Program-made: the position numbers and the translations under genes
Source: Cytobacillus sp. FSL H8-0458
GTDB lineage: Bacteria > Bacillota > Bacilli > Bacillales > Cytobacillaceae
DNA length: 64,000 bases
Direction of reading: 5' to 3'
Assembly: GCF_038002165.1 (NCBI RefSeq)
Contig: NZ_JBBOBR010000001.1
Span: 3,596,001-3,660,000 of the forward strand
Shown: piece by piece, positions 34,115 to 42,032 of the stretch
How the letters are laid out: every line of letters starts with the position of its first letter
Numbering within the stretch: position 1 is the stretch's first letter
The notes under the pieces: model-generated
Told to the model about the DNA's origin: nothing
What the model saw: only the letters and a program-made list of their open reading frames with translations
The model's database searches: none

Positions 34115-34573
34115 TTACCCAAGAATGACCACATTCCCTCCATATTGAGCACTCCCTCTATCAGAACGAAGATACACTATTATTACATATTCACCTTTTT
34201 CTTCAGGAAGAGAAAAAGAACGATGGTCATTTAATTCCAATTGAATTTCCTCATCATTTTTCCATAGGGAAACTGATAATTCTTCCACCATAAAATCTTC
34301 ACTGTCAAACAGCAGATCTATTTTTTGCCCGGCATTATAGGTCAGTGCTTTCTGTTTCTTCGCAAATGATATCATATCATCTGTTTCTTTCTTGATCTGC
34401 TTGTTATTTTCTCCTCTCCAATCAACATTTGCTTCCTTTAATTCTGCTGACTGTACACTATCAGTGTTTGAGAGAGTTACAGCTGGCGGAGTGAAATCAT
34501 ATTCTTCCGCTATGCAGCCTGTTAATGCCATAACCAGCCATATACCGGCAGCCAGTTTCCAAAAATATTTCAT
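34115..34573 (-). CDS. Hypothetical lipoprotein
   Basis: 152 aa with a lipoprotein signal peptide ending in ALTGC (Cys20). The mature part has a helical, lysine-rich stretch (ENNKQIKKETDDMISFAKKQ), then a beta-rich C-terminal domain (LSVSLWKNDEEIQLELNDH, GEYVIIVYLRSDRGSAQYG). The latter resembles an extracytoplasmic immunoglobulin-like or bacterial-adhesin fold. No family recognised. It would be anchored on the outer face of the membrane. Confidence 0.7.
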   Translation of the reverse strand: MKYFWKLAAGIWLVMALTGCIAEEYDFTPPAVTLSNTDSVQSAELKEANVDWRGENNKQIKKETDDMISFAKKQKALTYNAGQKIDLLFDSEDFMVEELSVSLWKNDEEIQLELNDHRSFSLPEEKGEYVIIVYLRSDRGSAQYGGNVVILG

Positions 34574-34608
34574 TTAGCACCCCTATTTTTTAATAATATG
34601 GCCTGGAT

Positions 34609-34806
34609 TCAGTCACCGCCGCCTCCGCACCCGCCGCTATCTCCTCCGAAACTATCACAGTTATCCGAGCTGCTGCTATAATCTCCTATATAATGATGGG
34701 AGGAGGAATTACCGCTATCATAAGTACGTTTCGTTGGTTTGGAACCACTAAAACCAATGACAATAATAAGAAGCAAACCCATAATAATTATTCCTGACAT
34801 GTCCAT
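34609..34806 (-). CDS. Small membrane protein with Ser/Gly/Cys-rich tail
   Basis: 65 aa from ATG 34806 (GGGGTGATGGAC context; an ATG 3 bp upstream is equally possible). One TM helix (MSGIIIMGLLLIIVIGFSG) is followed by a low-complexity tail rich in Ser, Tyr, Gly and Asp that ends DSGGCGGGGD. The tail resembles that of small DUF-type envelope proteins of Bacillus with HHY...GGDSGG patterns. Function unknown. Confidence 0.6.
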   Translation of the reverse strand: MDMSGIIIMGLLLIIVIGFSGSKPTKRTYDSGNSSSHHYIGDYSSSSDNCDSFGGDSGGCGGGGD

Positions 34807-34947
34807 CACCCCTTAATTCTATATACGGATGAAGGTTTATTTAGTTTCAGAAAATTTCAAAAATAAAGCCCCTTATTAATTTCCAGCAAGCTTTGCCGAA
34901 AAAACTAGTAAGATGCTTTTGATTAAATAGAAAATGAGGATTTTAAA

Positions 34948-35415
34948 ATGAAAGAAATACTGGTTTACAGATATGAAGATGTCATTCACGCTCCCATTGA
35001 TCTGGTTTTTAAATACGTTGATGACGATGAAAAAATAAAGCTCTGGAATACCATGCTGATCGAAAACATATATGACAATGAGGAAAATAAACCAATCCCG
35101 CAGCCTGGGACTAAGTTTGTCACCGTTCAGAAATTGGATAAAAAAATCCTCAAAATCGATTCCGAGCTGATCGAATATGAGGCTCCCTATAAAGTTGTTA
35201 TGCACTCTCATTCCAAAGAAGGATTAAGTATTTCAAGGTATCTCTTATCAAGGGAGCATGATGGGACGCGCTTGATTGTAGAAGCAAGCCTGATTCCGAG
35301 CAGCCTCTTTTATAAGCTGACAACCAAACTTTTAGGCTGGACGGCTAAATTTGTGTTTGAAGAGCAATACCAGAACTTGAAGAAATATGTTGAGAATGAA
35401 GCGGAAGAAGATTGA
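34948..35415 (+). CDS. SRPBCC family protein
   Basis: 155 aa with the START/Bet v1-like pattern: an opening strand YRYEDVIHAPIDLVFKYVDDDEKIKLWN, central GTKFVTVQKLDKK and YEAPYKVVMHSHSKEG, and a long C-terminal helix FVFEEQYQNLKKYVENE. Such proteins bind hydrophobic ligands or lipids; no activity can be named. A strong terminator follows directly. Confidence 0.75.
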   Translation: MKEILVYRYEDVIHAPIDLVFKYVDDDEKIKLWNTMLIENIYDNEENKPIPQPGTKFVTVQKLDKKILKIDSELIEYEAPYKVVMHSHSKEGLSISRYLLSREHDGTRLIVEASLIPSSLFYKLTTKLLGWTAKFVFEEQYQNLKKYVENEAEED

Positions 35416-35416
35416 A

Positions 35417-35446
35417 AAAAGGTGTCCTCGATGGGGACACCTTTTA
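35417..35446. terminator. Bidirectional terminator SRPBCC/ChaB
   Basis: AAAAGGTGTCC / GGGACACCTTTT hairpin between convergent genes. Confidence 0.8.
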
Positions 35447-35451
35447 ACTAT

Positions 35452-35655
35452 TTACTCTTCCTTTTCAACCCATTTATCATCATCATTCTTCTCATATTTC
35501 TTCTTCACTGCACTCCAGGCCACCTTAAAGGCCGTTTCTTCTTCGTCATACTCTTCACTTGCAGAATTAAACGCTTCCTTAAAGATTTCCTGAGCGTGAT
35601 GCGGAAGATTATCTTTAACAGAGTCCGGCAGATCGCTTAGTTTATCGTATGGCAT
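35452..35655 (-). CDS. ChaB family protein
   Basis: 67 aa. The ChaB domain is complete: MPYDKLSDLPDSVKDNLPHHAQEIFKEAFNSA (positions 1-32), then AFKVAWSAVKKKYEKNDDDKW. ChaB was named as a cation transport regulator in E. coli, though its biochemical role is uncertain. ATG 35655 follows GGGGAGGAATCAAAT. Monocistronic. Confidence 0.85.
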   Translation of the reverse strand: MPYDKLSDLPDSVKDNLPHHAQEIFKEAFNSASEEYDEEETAFKVAWSAVKKKYEKNDDDKWVEKEE

Positions 35656-35867
35656 ATTTGATTCCTCCCCGCTGCTTTTATGTTTCTTTTTTCCTGATTA
35701 GGCGGTTTTTAAACACAAGTACCAATTCTGATATTTATCGGACTTATACAGCATTCCTCATCTCAAAGGTTATGGTGGTAACATTATATTTTCCATTTAA
35801 AATGAATTTTGAAACTTTCTACGCGGAGAAATCGTCCATTATTTTACAAACTGAAAGAGGTTATTTC

Positions 35868-36311
35868 TTGAAAGTGGTAAAGCGGATTATTCTTATAGCT
35901 GGTTTACTGATACTGGGTTCTTTTCTGATTGGTCCGAATACAGAGCCTTCAGTGCCTGTTATAAAAGCTGGAAAAGTTGATATTTCTTCAACTCGGGGCT
36001 CATACTGCTGGAAGGGGCCATTTTCTGGTACTTGTGTTGATAAAGCACTTTCTTCATCAATGGATATGGCAAGAGAATACAAGCCAGTTGAAGTTGCTCC
36101 AAATTCGAAAATAAAGATACACTTAAAAAAAGAACCCATCCAGGGAAGCCTTACGGCAGAACGGTGGACAGACGAAAAAAATAGTCAGACCGCAGAAATA
36201 AGCAATGAGGAGTTTATTGTCCCAAACCAAAGCGGCATATACGCTTACCATATATTCGCCCGCTGGAAAAACGGCGATGCCAGCTATGCTTTTTTAATCG
36301 AAGTAAAGTAA
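35868..36311 (+). CDS. Hypothetical membrane-anchored extracytoplasmic protein
   Basis: 147 aa from TTG 35868, which has GAGG 8 bp upstream; the longer frame from 35649 overlaps the chaB start and has no ribosome binding site. One N-terminal TM helix (VVKRIILIAGLLILGSFLIG) is followed by an exported domain. That domain has two cysteines (RGSYCWKGPFSGTCVD) likely to form a disulfide and a C-terminal beta-sandwich-like region (QSGIYAYHIFARWKNGDASYAF). Family not recognised. Confidence 0.65.
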   Translation: MKVVKRIILIAGLLILGSFLIGPNTEPSVPVIKAGKVDISSTRGSYCWKGPFSGTCVDKALSSSMDMAREYKPVEVAPNSKIKIHLKKEPIQGSLTAERWTDEKNSQTAEISNEEFIVPNQSGIYAYHIFARWKNGDASYAFLIEVK

Positions 36312-36320
36312 CAGCCAGAT

Positions 36321-37162
36321 CTAAATCACATTGCCATTCAGCGAAATTTTCACATAGTCAATGAAGTCAGGTCTCTTCCAGGCAGTGATGGCATTTCTTT
36401 CTCCATTCCGTTCAATCAGACTCTGGAAAAACAAATCTCCTAAATAATATCCCAAACGGCTATAACCAAACCTTTCACCGCCACAGATAGAAAACCATTC
36501 AAGAAAAATTGCATCCGCTTGTTTAATAGCAAAATCATTGGCAAATTCCAGCTTGATATCATGCTGATTGAATTCCGCAAATGTCAGCCATTCGTCCCCA
36601 TCGTCATCGAACGAAAAATAGACAGATGGGGTTAGACCCGGCTCCGTCATTCTCGAAAAGTGGGTAGCAGCCCCCTCCTGATAAAGTCAGATAAGAGGGT
36701 TCTCCCACCTGATCTTTGTCCAATCCATCCCCGAAGCATTCGAAATGATATTGTGGCAGACATGTCCAAACTCATGTGCCACTATCGCCTTCAGATGATC
36801 TGTCTCCGGAGACAATTTTTCTAAAGCAAATGTAATATTGGGTATAATCATTCGATGTGTAAAAGCATTTGAACCATAGCCGCCCACAATCAGATTAACA
36901 TCAATTGGGAAGGAAACTTGATATCGGTCTGAATAATTATGAGCCACTTCATCAATTAAAGGAGCAATCTTTACATGAACGGCATCAATAGCAGACATAG
37001 AATACTTTGCAATCGATCTCCGGTGTCTTTCTTCTGTGTCCTTGCAATGATACGCAAAATACTCCTTAAAAATTTCTGGATATTTATCATAGTAGCTTCT
37101 CAAGAAGCCTGCAGAAGGCTGATAACTGCACTTAAAAAACGGAAAGTATCAATAATCTTCAT
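36321..37162 (-). pseudogene. Zinc metallopeptidase-like protein, disrupted
   Basis: The reading frame carries IVAHEFGHVCHNIISN, an HExxH zinc site (HEFGH), then an in-frame TGA at 36687 after WENPLI. The same frame continues LYQEGAATHFSR... to 36321. A single change of TGA to TGG (Trp) would restore about 260 codons. At the 5' side, the better-looking start at 37162 (MKIIDTFRFLSAVISLLQAS) is out of frame with the rest, implying a further frameshift near 37100. The gene is probably non-functional unless these are sequence errors. The intact family would be a DUF2268-like aminopeptidase. Confidence 0.7.
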
Positions 37163-37165
37163 CGA

Positions 37166-37270
37166 CTAAATCCAATCTTTCACATAAGCCACTAATCCGA
37201 TCACAGAACCAATTGCTGCGCCAAAAAGCACATAATAACGGGTTTGGAGCTGCGCGATCTTTTTCGTCAA
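37166..37270 (-). CDS. Small single-helix membrane protein, 34 aa
   Basis: TTG 37270 follows AGGAGGGATTAGG, an excellent ribosome binding site. The 34 residues are a basic start (MTKKIAQLQTRYY), a glycine-containing TM helix (VLFGAAIGSVIGLVAYV) and KDWI. The frame ends 4 bp before the putative start of the broken peptidase, so it may have been its upstream partner. No family recognised. Confidence 0.5.
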   Translation of the reverse strand: MTKKIAQLQTRYYVLFGAAIGSVIGLVAYVKDWI

Positions 37271-37351
37271 CCTAATCCCTCCTGAACTTTATTTCTAGAT
37301 TCTACGATTATTCCTGGAAAAGGTTTCAAGTTTTTGCTTTTATCATAGATA

Positions 37352-37846
37352 CTATTCGAGTATCGGCAGCACCGTCGAGTCCTTTATCTCCCTCAGCGCA
37401 AGACTCGTCTGTATTTTCGTGATCCCCAATTCATTCAGCTTCCTGATAAACATCTCCAGCCCCTTGCGATCCTTGCACGCCACTTTCAAAAGATAATCAT
37501 ACTCCCCTGTTAAACAATGACATTCTAAAACTTCCTTCATGGATTCCAGCGTCTTTTCAAGAGATTCCAGTTTTTCCGCTTGATGCATATTGGTGCTCAT
37601 AAATACAAAGCATAATAAATCAAAGCCCAGCTTTTCATGGCTTAAGATAGCGACATGCTCCTGGATATACCCTTCCGCTTCCAGCCTCTTAATTCTCGCA
37701 TGCACAGCCGGAGCCGACAGATTCACCCTTTTCGACAGTTCCAGGTTGCTAATCCGCGCATCCTTTTGAAGCAAATCCAAGATTTTAATATCCAGGTGAT
37801 CCAGCACCCTGCTTACAATCGACTCCACTTCATCCACCCTTTTCAA
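37352..37846 (-). CDS. Lrp/AsnC family transcriptional regulator
   Basis: 164 aa. Winged HTH at about 15-75 (LDHLDIKILDLLQKDARIS, LSKRVNLSAPAVHARIKRLEAEGYI), then a RAM/AsnC ligand domain (LCFVFMSTN, LECHCLTGEYDYLLKVACKD) that binds amino acids in the octameric family. It is divergent from an EamA-type exporter across 190 AT-rich bp, the usual setting where Lrp-like proteins control amino acid efflux genes. Confidence 0.92.
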   Translation of the reverse strand: MKRVDEVESIVSRVLDHLDIKILDLLQKDARISNLELSKRVNLSAPAVHARIKRLEAEGYIQEHVAILSHEKLGFDLLCFVFMSTNMHQAEKLESLEKTLESMKEVLECHCLTGEYDYLLKVACKDRKGLEMFIRKLNELGITKIQTSLALREIKDSTVLPILE

Positions 37847-38033
37847 TTATTCCAAATTCTGTTCAAATCACATATCCAAACTGAATTTTTCACACTTAAA
37901 TTCTTATATACTTTTAATTATTTCGAATTAACTTCATTATACAAAATTATCTTTTGTTTAATATAAAAAATGTTAAAATTATTCATATAAATAATGTCAT
38001 TGTGCACAATGGCTCTGAAAAGGGGCTAATGAC

Positions 38034-38966
38034 GTGAAATATTATCTTCTCCTTTTATTAACAAGCTTACTTTGGGGCGGAAATTTTATTGTTGGAAAAA
38101 CACTTGTGGACCACGCATCTCCTATTACCTTAACCATTTTAAGATGGACCATCGCCATTATCTGTCTCGTTCCTCTTGTCTGGCATAAAGAGAAACGGCT
38201 GCTGCCGCCAAAAAAAGCCATTCTGCCATTATTTATGATGGGCATCACAGGCGTAGCTTTGTTTCAGGCTCTGCAATTCATGGCACTTGAAAAAACATCA
38301 GCTACGAATGCTGGGTTAATTTCAACCTTGAACATGTTTTCGATTGCTGCCTTCTCTTTCATTTTTCTAAAAGAAAAAATGAATTCACTTCAATTCCTTT
38401 CTATGTTTGTTTCATTATTCGGCGTTCTGATTGTCCTCTCAAAAGGGAACTTGGAATTATTATTTTCAATGACATTTAATGCAGGAGATTTCTATATGAT
38501 GGCAGCTGTAGGTATGTGGGGAATTTATTCTGTCAGCAGCAAATGGGCGATGAGGAACGTCTCACCGATGATGTCAATTCTATACTCTGGCATTTTCGGC
38601 CTTCTTGTCTTGCTTCCTTTTAGTGTTTCCAGCTTCACGGTATCGAACATAGATGCTTCTTTTATTCAATCCATTTTATATACCAGCCTGATTTCAACCG
38701 TCCTGTGTATGGTCCTTTGGAATATCGGAGTGAATAAACTTGGCCCCAATACCTCTGGATTGTTCTTGAACTTTAATCCCGTTTTTACAGCCGTTTTGGC
38801 ATTTGCCTTTTTAGGAGAGAAAATGACCTGGATTCAGACTGTGGGCAGTTTCATTGTGATTGCTGGCTGTATTTTATTTACAGTACTGAAAAACAAGCCA
38901 TTTAAAATACTAATTAGAAAAATGGCAACACGTCCCCCACTACCGGTTAAGCAAAGTCACTTATAG
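38034..38966 (+). CDS. EamA/DMT family transporter
   Basis: 310 aa, ten TM helices in two EamA repeats (about 5-135 and 150-285), with LLWGGNFIVGKTLVDHASPITLTILRW and the second-repeat PNTSGLFLNFNPVFTAVLAFAFLGEKMTW. GTG start. The family exports amino acids or other metabolites; divergence from an Lrp-type regulator suggests amino acid efflux. The basic tail KMATRPPLPVKQSHL is cytoplasmic. Ends at a strong bidirectional terminator. Confidence 0.88.
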   Translation: MKYYLLLLLTSLLWGGNFIVGKTLVDHASPITLTILRWTIAIICLVPLVWHKEKRLLPPKKAILPLFMMGITGVALFQALQFMALEKTSATNAGLISTLNMFSIAAFSFIFLKEKMNSLQFLSMFVSLFGVLIVLSKGNLELLFSMTFNAGDFYMMAAVGMWGIYSVSSKWAMRNVSPMMSILYSGIFGLLVLLPFSVSSFTVSNIDASFIQSILYTSLISTVLCMVLWNIGVNKLGPNTSGLFLNFNPVFTAVLAFAFLGEKMTWIQTVGSFIVIAGCILFTVLKNKPFKILIRKMATRPPLPVKQSHL

Positions 38967-38973
38967 AATACGC

Positions 38974-39018
38974 AAAAGTGCCTGTCTCTTCACTCCTATG
39001 AAGAGACAGGCACTTTTT
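38974..39018. terminator. Bidirectional terminator EamA/BCCT
   Basis: Nearly perfect 18-bp stem AAAAGTGCCTGTCTCTTC / GAAGAGACAGGCACTTTT between convergent genes. Confidence 0.85.
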
Positions 39019-39038
39019 ATATTTAAATTAATTCCAAA

Positions 39039-40589
39039 TTATGCTTTTTTCTTTGTCACCTTTTTTCTAATATCAACTATATGCTCCTGGTGACTTTTAT
39101 TTACTCTCATCATTTTTAGCTCATCCTTCAATCCTTTATAAGTTGAATAACACATCACAAGCATTAGAATAGCTAATGGAATAGAAGTTGCTACTAAGGC
39201 AGATTGCAGCCCTGACAAACCGCCTGTCATAATTAGTACAGCTGATACCGCTGCAATGACAATACCCCAAATGACTTTCGTTGAGTGAGATGGATTCGGA
39301 TTTCCATTTTCACTGATCATCCCTAATACGAAAACAGCTGAATTGGCAGAAGTAATAAAGAAAACAAGTACTAACACCATTGCTAAAATACTTAAAAATA
39401 CACTCATTGGAAAATAGTCAAAAAACTTAAACAAAGCAGAGGTTACGTCAGTAGAAACTGCCGTGGCAATAGCGGTCTCCCCCATGTTTTGAATCAGATC
39501 AATGGCTGATCCGCCCATTACAGCAAACCAGAAGAAAGCCCCTATGACAGGAATGAAGATAGCCCCAACCATAAACTCCTTGATGGTTCTTCCCTTTGAG
39601 ATTCTGGCTACGAAGCTGCCGACAAGAGGAGCCCAGGCAATCCACCAGCCAAAATAAAACAGCGTCCAGCTTGCAATCCAAGATCCCTCACTATAAGGTT
39701 CTGTCCTAAATGACATCCCAATAAAGTTTTGAGCATAATCCCCTATGCCTTGAACGAAGATTTTTAATATGGATTGAGTCGGTCCCAGGAATAGTATGAA
39801 AGCCAATAACACAAATGCCAATGCCATATTGAGGTTTGAAAGGTTCTTCATAGCCCCTTGAAGGCCTGAAACCGTAGAACCCACATATATTAAGCTAACA
39901 ACCAGAATGATAGCCATTTGAGAATAGAAGCTTACTGGAATACCCCATAGATAATTCATGCCGCTATTCACTTGCAATGTACCAAAGCCCAGTGAAGTTG
40001 CTATTCCAATAACAATTGATAAAATAACCATAATATCGATCATTTTGCCAAAAGGCCCTCTAATTTTGTCGCCTATTAAAGGGTAGAATACAGAACTTAA
40101 AGATGCAGGGAGCTTTTTGCGGAATTGGAAAAAGGCCAAAGATACTCCTACCACAGCGTAACACGCCCAAGCTGAGACTCCCCAATGAAGATAAACAAAC
40201 TGCATGGCTAACTTTGCCGACTCTTCTGAAGAACCTTTTCCGAACGGAGGGTCAATATAGTATGAAACAGGCTCTGCTACACCCCAAAATACCAGACTGA
40301 TGCCAATGGAGGCACTAAACAGCATTCCTACCCATGTAGCTGTTTTATACTCTGGCCTGTCATCGTCTTGACCTAACCTGATATGCCCGAACTTTGAGAG
40401 GCCAATATACATGCAAAAAGCAAAAAAGAAAAATACACTGGCCAAAATAAACCAGCCTAAATTATTATAGATAAACTCCAGAGAGTTATTGGAGAAACTC
40501 TCTAATTTTTCAGGAGCAAACACCCCAACACTAATCAAAGCCAAGCTTATAGCTAATGAGGAATAAAAGACAGTTCTTTTACTGTTCAT
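39039..40589 (-). CDS. BCCT family betaine/carnitine/choline transporter (1)
   Basis: 516 aa, 12 TM helices. BCCT motifs: LFSASIGISLVFWGVAEPVSYY (about 93-114, TM3 region) and the signature FYFGWWIAWAPLVGSFVARISKGRTIKEF (about 310-338). The charged C-terminal tail has KKVTKKK, as in osmoregulated or trimeric carriers. It imports trimethylammonium compounds with sodium or by exchange. Position next to the Rieske oxygenase operon suggests it feeds carnitine or betaine catabolism rather than osmoprotection. A cre-like site lies upstream, and it is transcribed separately from the operon. Confidence 0.92.
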   Translation of the reverse strand: MNSKRTVFYSSLAISLALISVGVFAPEKLESFSNNSLEFIYNNLGWFILASVFFFFAFCMYIGLSKFGHIRLGQDDDRPEYKTATWVGMLFSASIGISLVFWGVAEPVSYYIDPPFGKGSSEESAKLAMQFVYLHWGVSAWACYAVVGVSLAFFQFRKKLPASLSSVFYPLIGDKIRGPFGKMIDIMVILSIVIGIATSLGFGTLQVNSGMNYLWGIPVSFYSQMAIILVVSLIYVGSTVSGLQGAMKNLSNLNMALAFVLLAFILFLGPTQSILKIFVQGIGDYAQNFIGMSFRTEPYSEGSWIASWTLFYFGWWIAWAPLVGSFVARISKGRTIKEFMVGAIFIPVIGAFFWFAVMGGSAIDLIQNMGETAIATAVSTDVTSALFKFFDYFPMSVFLSILAMVLVLVFFITSANSAVFVLGMISENGNPNPSHSTKVIWGIVIAAVSAVLIMTGGLSGLQSALVATSIPLAILMLVMCYSTYKGLKDELKMMRVNKSHQEHIVDIRKKVTKKKA

Positions 40590-40631
40590 ATCAACACTCC
40601 TTGTCAGATATTGAATTTTCAGTAATTTAAA

Positions 40632-40645
40632 TGTAAGCGGTTTCC
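40632..40645. promoter_or_regulatory. Candidate cre site upstream of BCCT-1
   Basis: TGTAAGCGGTTTCC, 43 bp upstream of the start, agrees with the CcpA cre consensus except at two positions. Catabolite repression is an inference. The remainder of 40646-40878 shows no gene. Confidence 0.4.
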
Positions 40646-40878
40646 AATCTCTTCAAAAAAAGCAAGAGCATACAGCAGAGAAATTTTACGATTAAAACCC
40701 ACACTTGTGGAAGGTAAATCAAACTGGCGCGCAAAAAATGGCAATCTCTTTCGGTCAGTTTTTGGAAAAATCGATCACTCCGCGGCACCAGCATTCTCGT
40801 ATATATAAGGTGGCAATGAGTTTAAGGCAGCCTGCTAATAAAAGTAAAGTATAAAACAATTAGGGGAAAAATCAACCT

Positions 40879-40912
40879 AAACCATAGGAAGAATACCATC
40901 TTCCTATGGTTT
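40879..40912 (-). terminator. Terminator of the Rieske oxygenase operon
   Basis: Perfect 13-bp stem AAACCATAGGAAG / CTTCCTATGGTTT, 11 bp after the last gene; the tail on the minus strand is AGGTTGATTTTT. Confidence 0.75.
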
Positions 40913-40922
40913 CTGCTGACTA

Positions 40923-42014
40923 TTAAACGTGTAATTTTTCTGATGAAATCCGGTCCTCCATGATATCAATAATCCTGTTTCCTACTTCTGCAGTAGAAGC
41001 AGCACCACCCATATCTGGTGTAAGTGTTCCGTCCTCTGTCAGCAATTCCTCAATCGCACGCAGCACTTGTTTACCATATTCCTCATACCCGAAGAAATCC
41101 AGCATCTGGCTGGCAGACCAAATGGAAGCCAGCGGGTTGGCAATCCCCTTTCCTGCAATATCAGGAGCAGAGCCATGAATAGGCTCGAACATGGACGGAT
41201 ATTCTCTTTCAGGATTAATATTGGCCCCGGCAGCAAGCCCAATTCCTCCCGCAATGGCAGCCCCCAGGTCTGTTAAGATATCTCCAAATAAGTTGGATGT
41301 GACGACCACTTCAAATCTCTTTGGATCCTTAACCATCAGCATGGCAGCGGCATCGACCAGATAGGAGGCAGTTTTCACATCAGGGTACTCAGCGCCTACT
41401 TCTTCAAAAACCTGATCCCAGAAAACCATTGAATAATTCAATGCATTTGCTTTCGATATGCTTGTAAGAGACCTGCCCTCTTTGCGGGCTGTTTCAAACG
41501 CATACCGGATGATTCTTTCCGTTCCTTTACGGGAAAACACGCTGTTTTGAAGTACAACTTCATTCGGCTTCCCCTTAAACAGCCATTCACCCGCACCAGC
41601 ATACTCTCCTTCGGTATTTTCGCGTATAAATAGCATATTGATATCTTCCCGTTTTACATCCACTAAGGAAGTTTTTGCCCCTTTCAGCAATTGGACAGGC
41701 CGGATATTCACATATTGCTGAAACTCTTTGCGGATTCTTAAAAGCAAATCCCATAATGAGATATGGTCAGGGACGCCGGGAAACCCGACGGCCCCCAAGT
41801 AAATGGCGTCAAACTCTTTCAATGTCTCTATGCCATTGTCATCCATCATCTGTCCATGCTTTGTATAAAATTCACATCCCCATGGAAAATAAGTGAAATC
41901 AAAGCGGAAACCTGAATCAATTTCCGCCACTTTATTCAATACCTTGATCCCTTCGCCAATCACTTCAGGTCCGATTCCATCTCCTGCGATCACCGCAATC
42001 TTATAATTTTTCAC
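40923..42014 (-). CDS. D-malate/tartrate dehydrogenase (decarboxylating)
   Basis: 363 aa of the isopropylmalate/isocitrate/tartrate dehydrogenase family. IAVIAGDGIGPEVIGEGIKVL opens it. Substrate loop ISLWDLLLRIRKEFQQYVNIRPVQ is of the tartrate/D-malate type, with the paired Arg. IRENTEGEYAGAGEW, the Asp metal cluster TSNLFGDILTDLGAAI, and NAD site EPIHGSAPDIAGKGIANPLA complete it. It would oxidise and decarboxylate D-malate to pyruvate with NAD (E. coli DmlA/YeaU reaction). As last gene of the Rieske operon it fits the final step of carnitine breakdown, since L-carnitine yields the (R)-malate skeleton. Confidence 0.88.
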   Translation of the reverse strand: MKNYKIAVIAGDGIGPEVIGEGIKVLNKVAEIDSGFRFDFTYFPWGCEFYTKHGQMMDDNGIETLKEFDAIYLGAVGFPGVPDHISLWDLLLRIRKEFQQYVNIRPVQLLKGAKTSLVDVKREDINMLFIRENTEGEYAGAGEWLFKGKPNEVVLQNSVFSRKGTERIIRYAFETARKEGRSLTSISKANALNYSMVFWDQVFEEVGAEYPDVKTASYLVDAAAMLMVKDPKRFEVVVTSNLFGDILTDLGAAIAGGIGLAAGANINPEREYPSMFEPIHGSAPDIAGKGIANPLASIWSASQMLDFFGYEEYGKQVLRAIEELLTEDGTLTPDMGGAASTAEVGNRIIDIMEDRISSEKLHV

Positions 42015-42032
42015 AGAAATCTCCCTTCACCT

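Noticed and set aside
36687..36689. TGA read as selenocysteine in the metallopeptidase frame
   Set aside because: Surrounding sequence fits Trp better, no selenocysteine insertion hairpin was seen, and the same gene has a second frame break.
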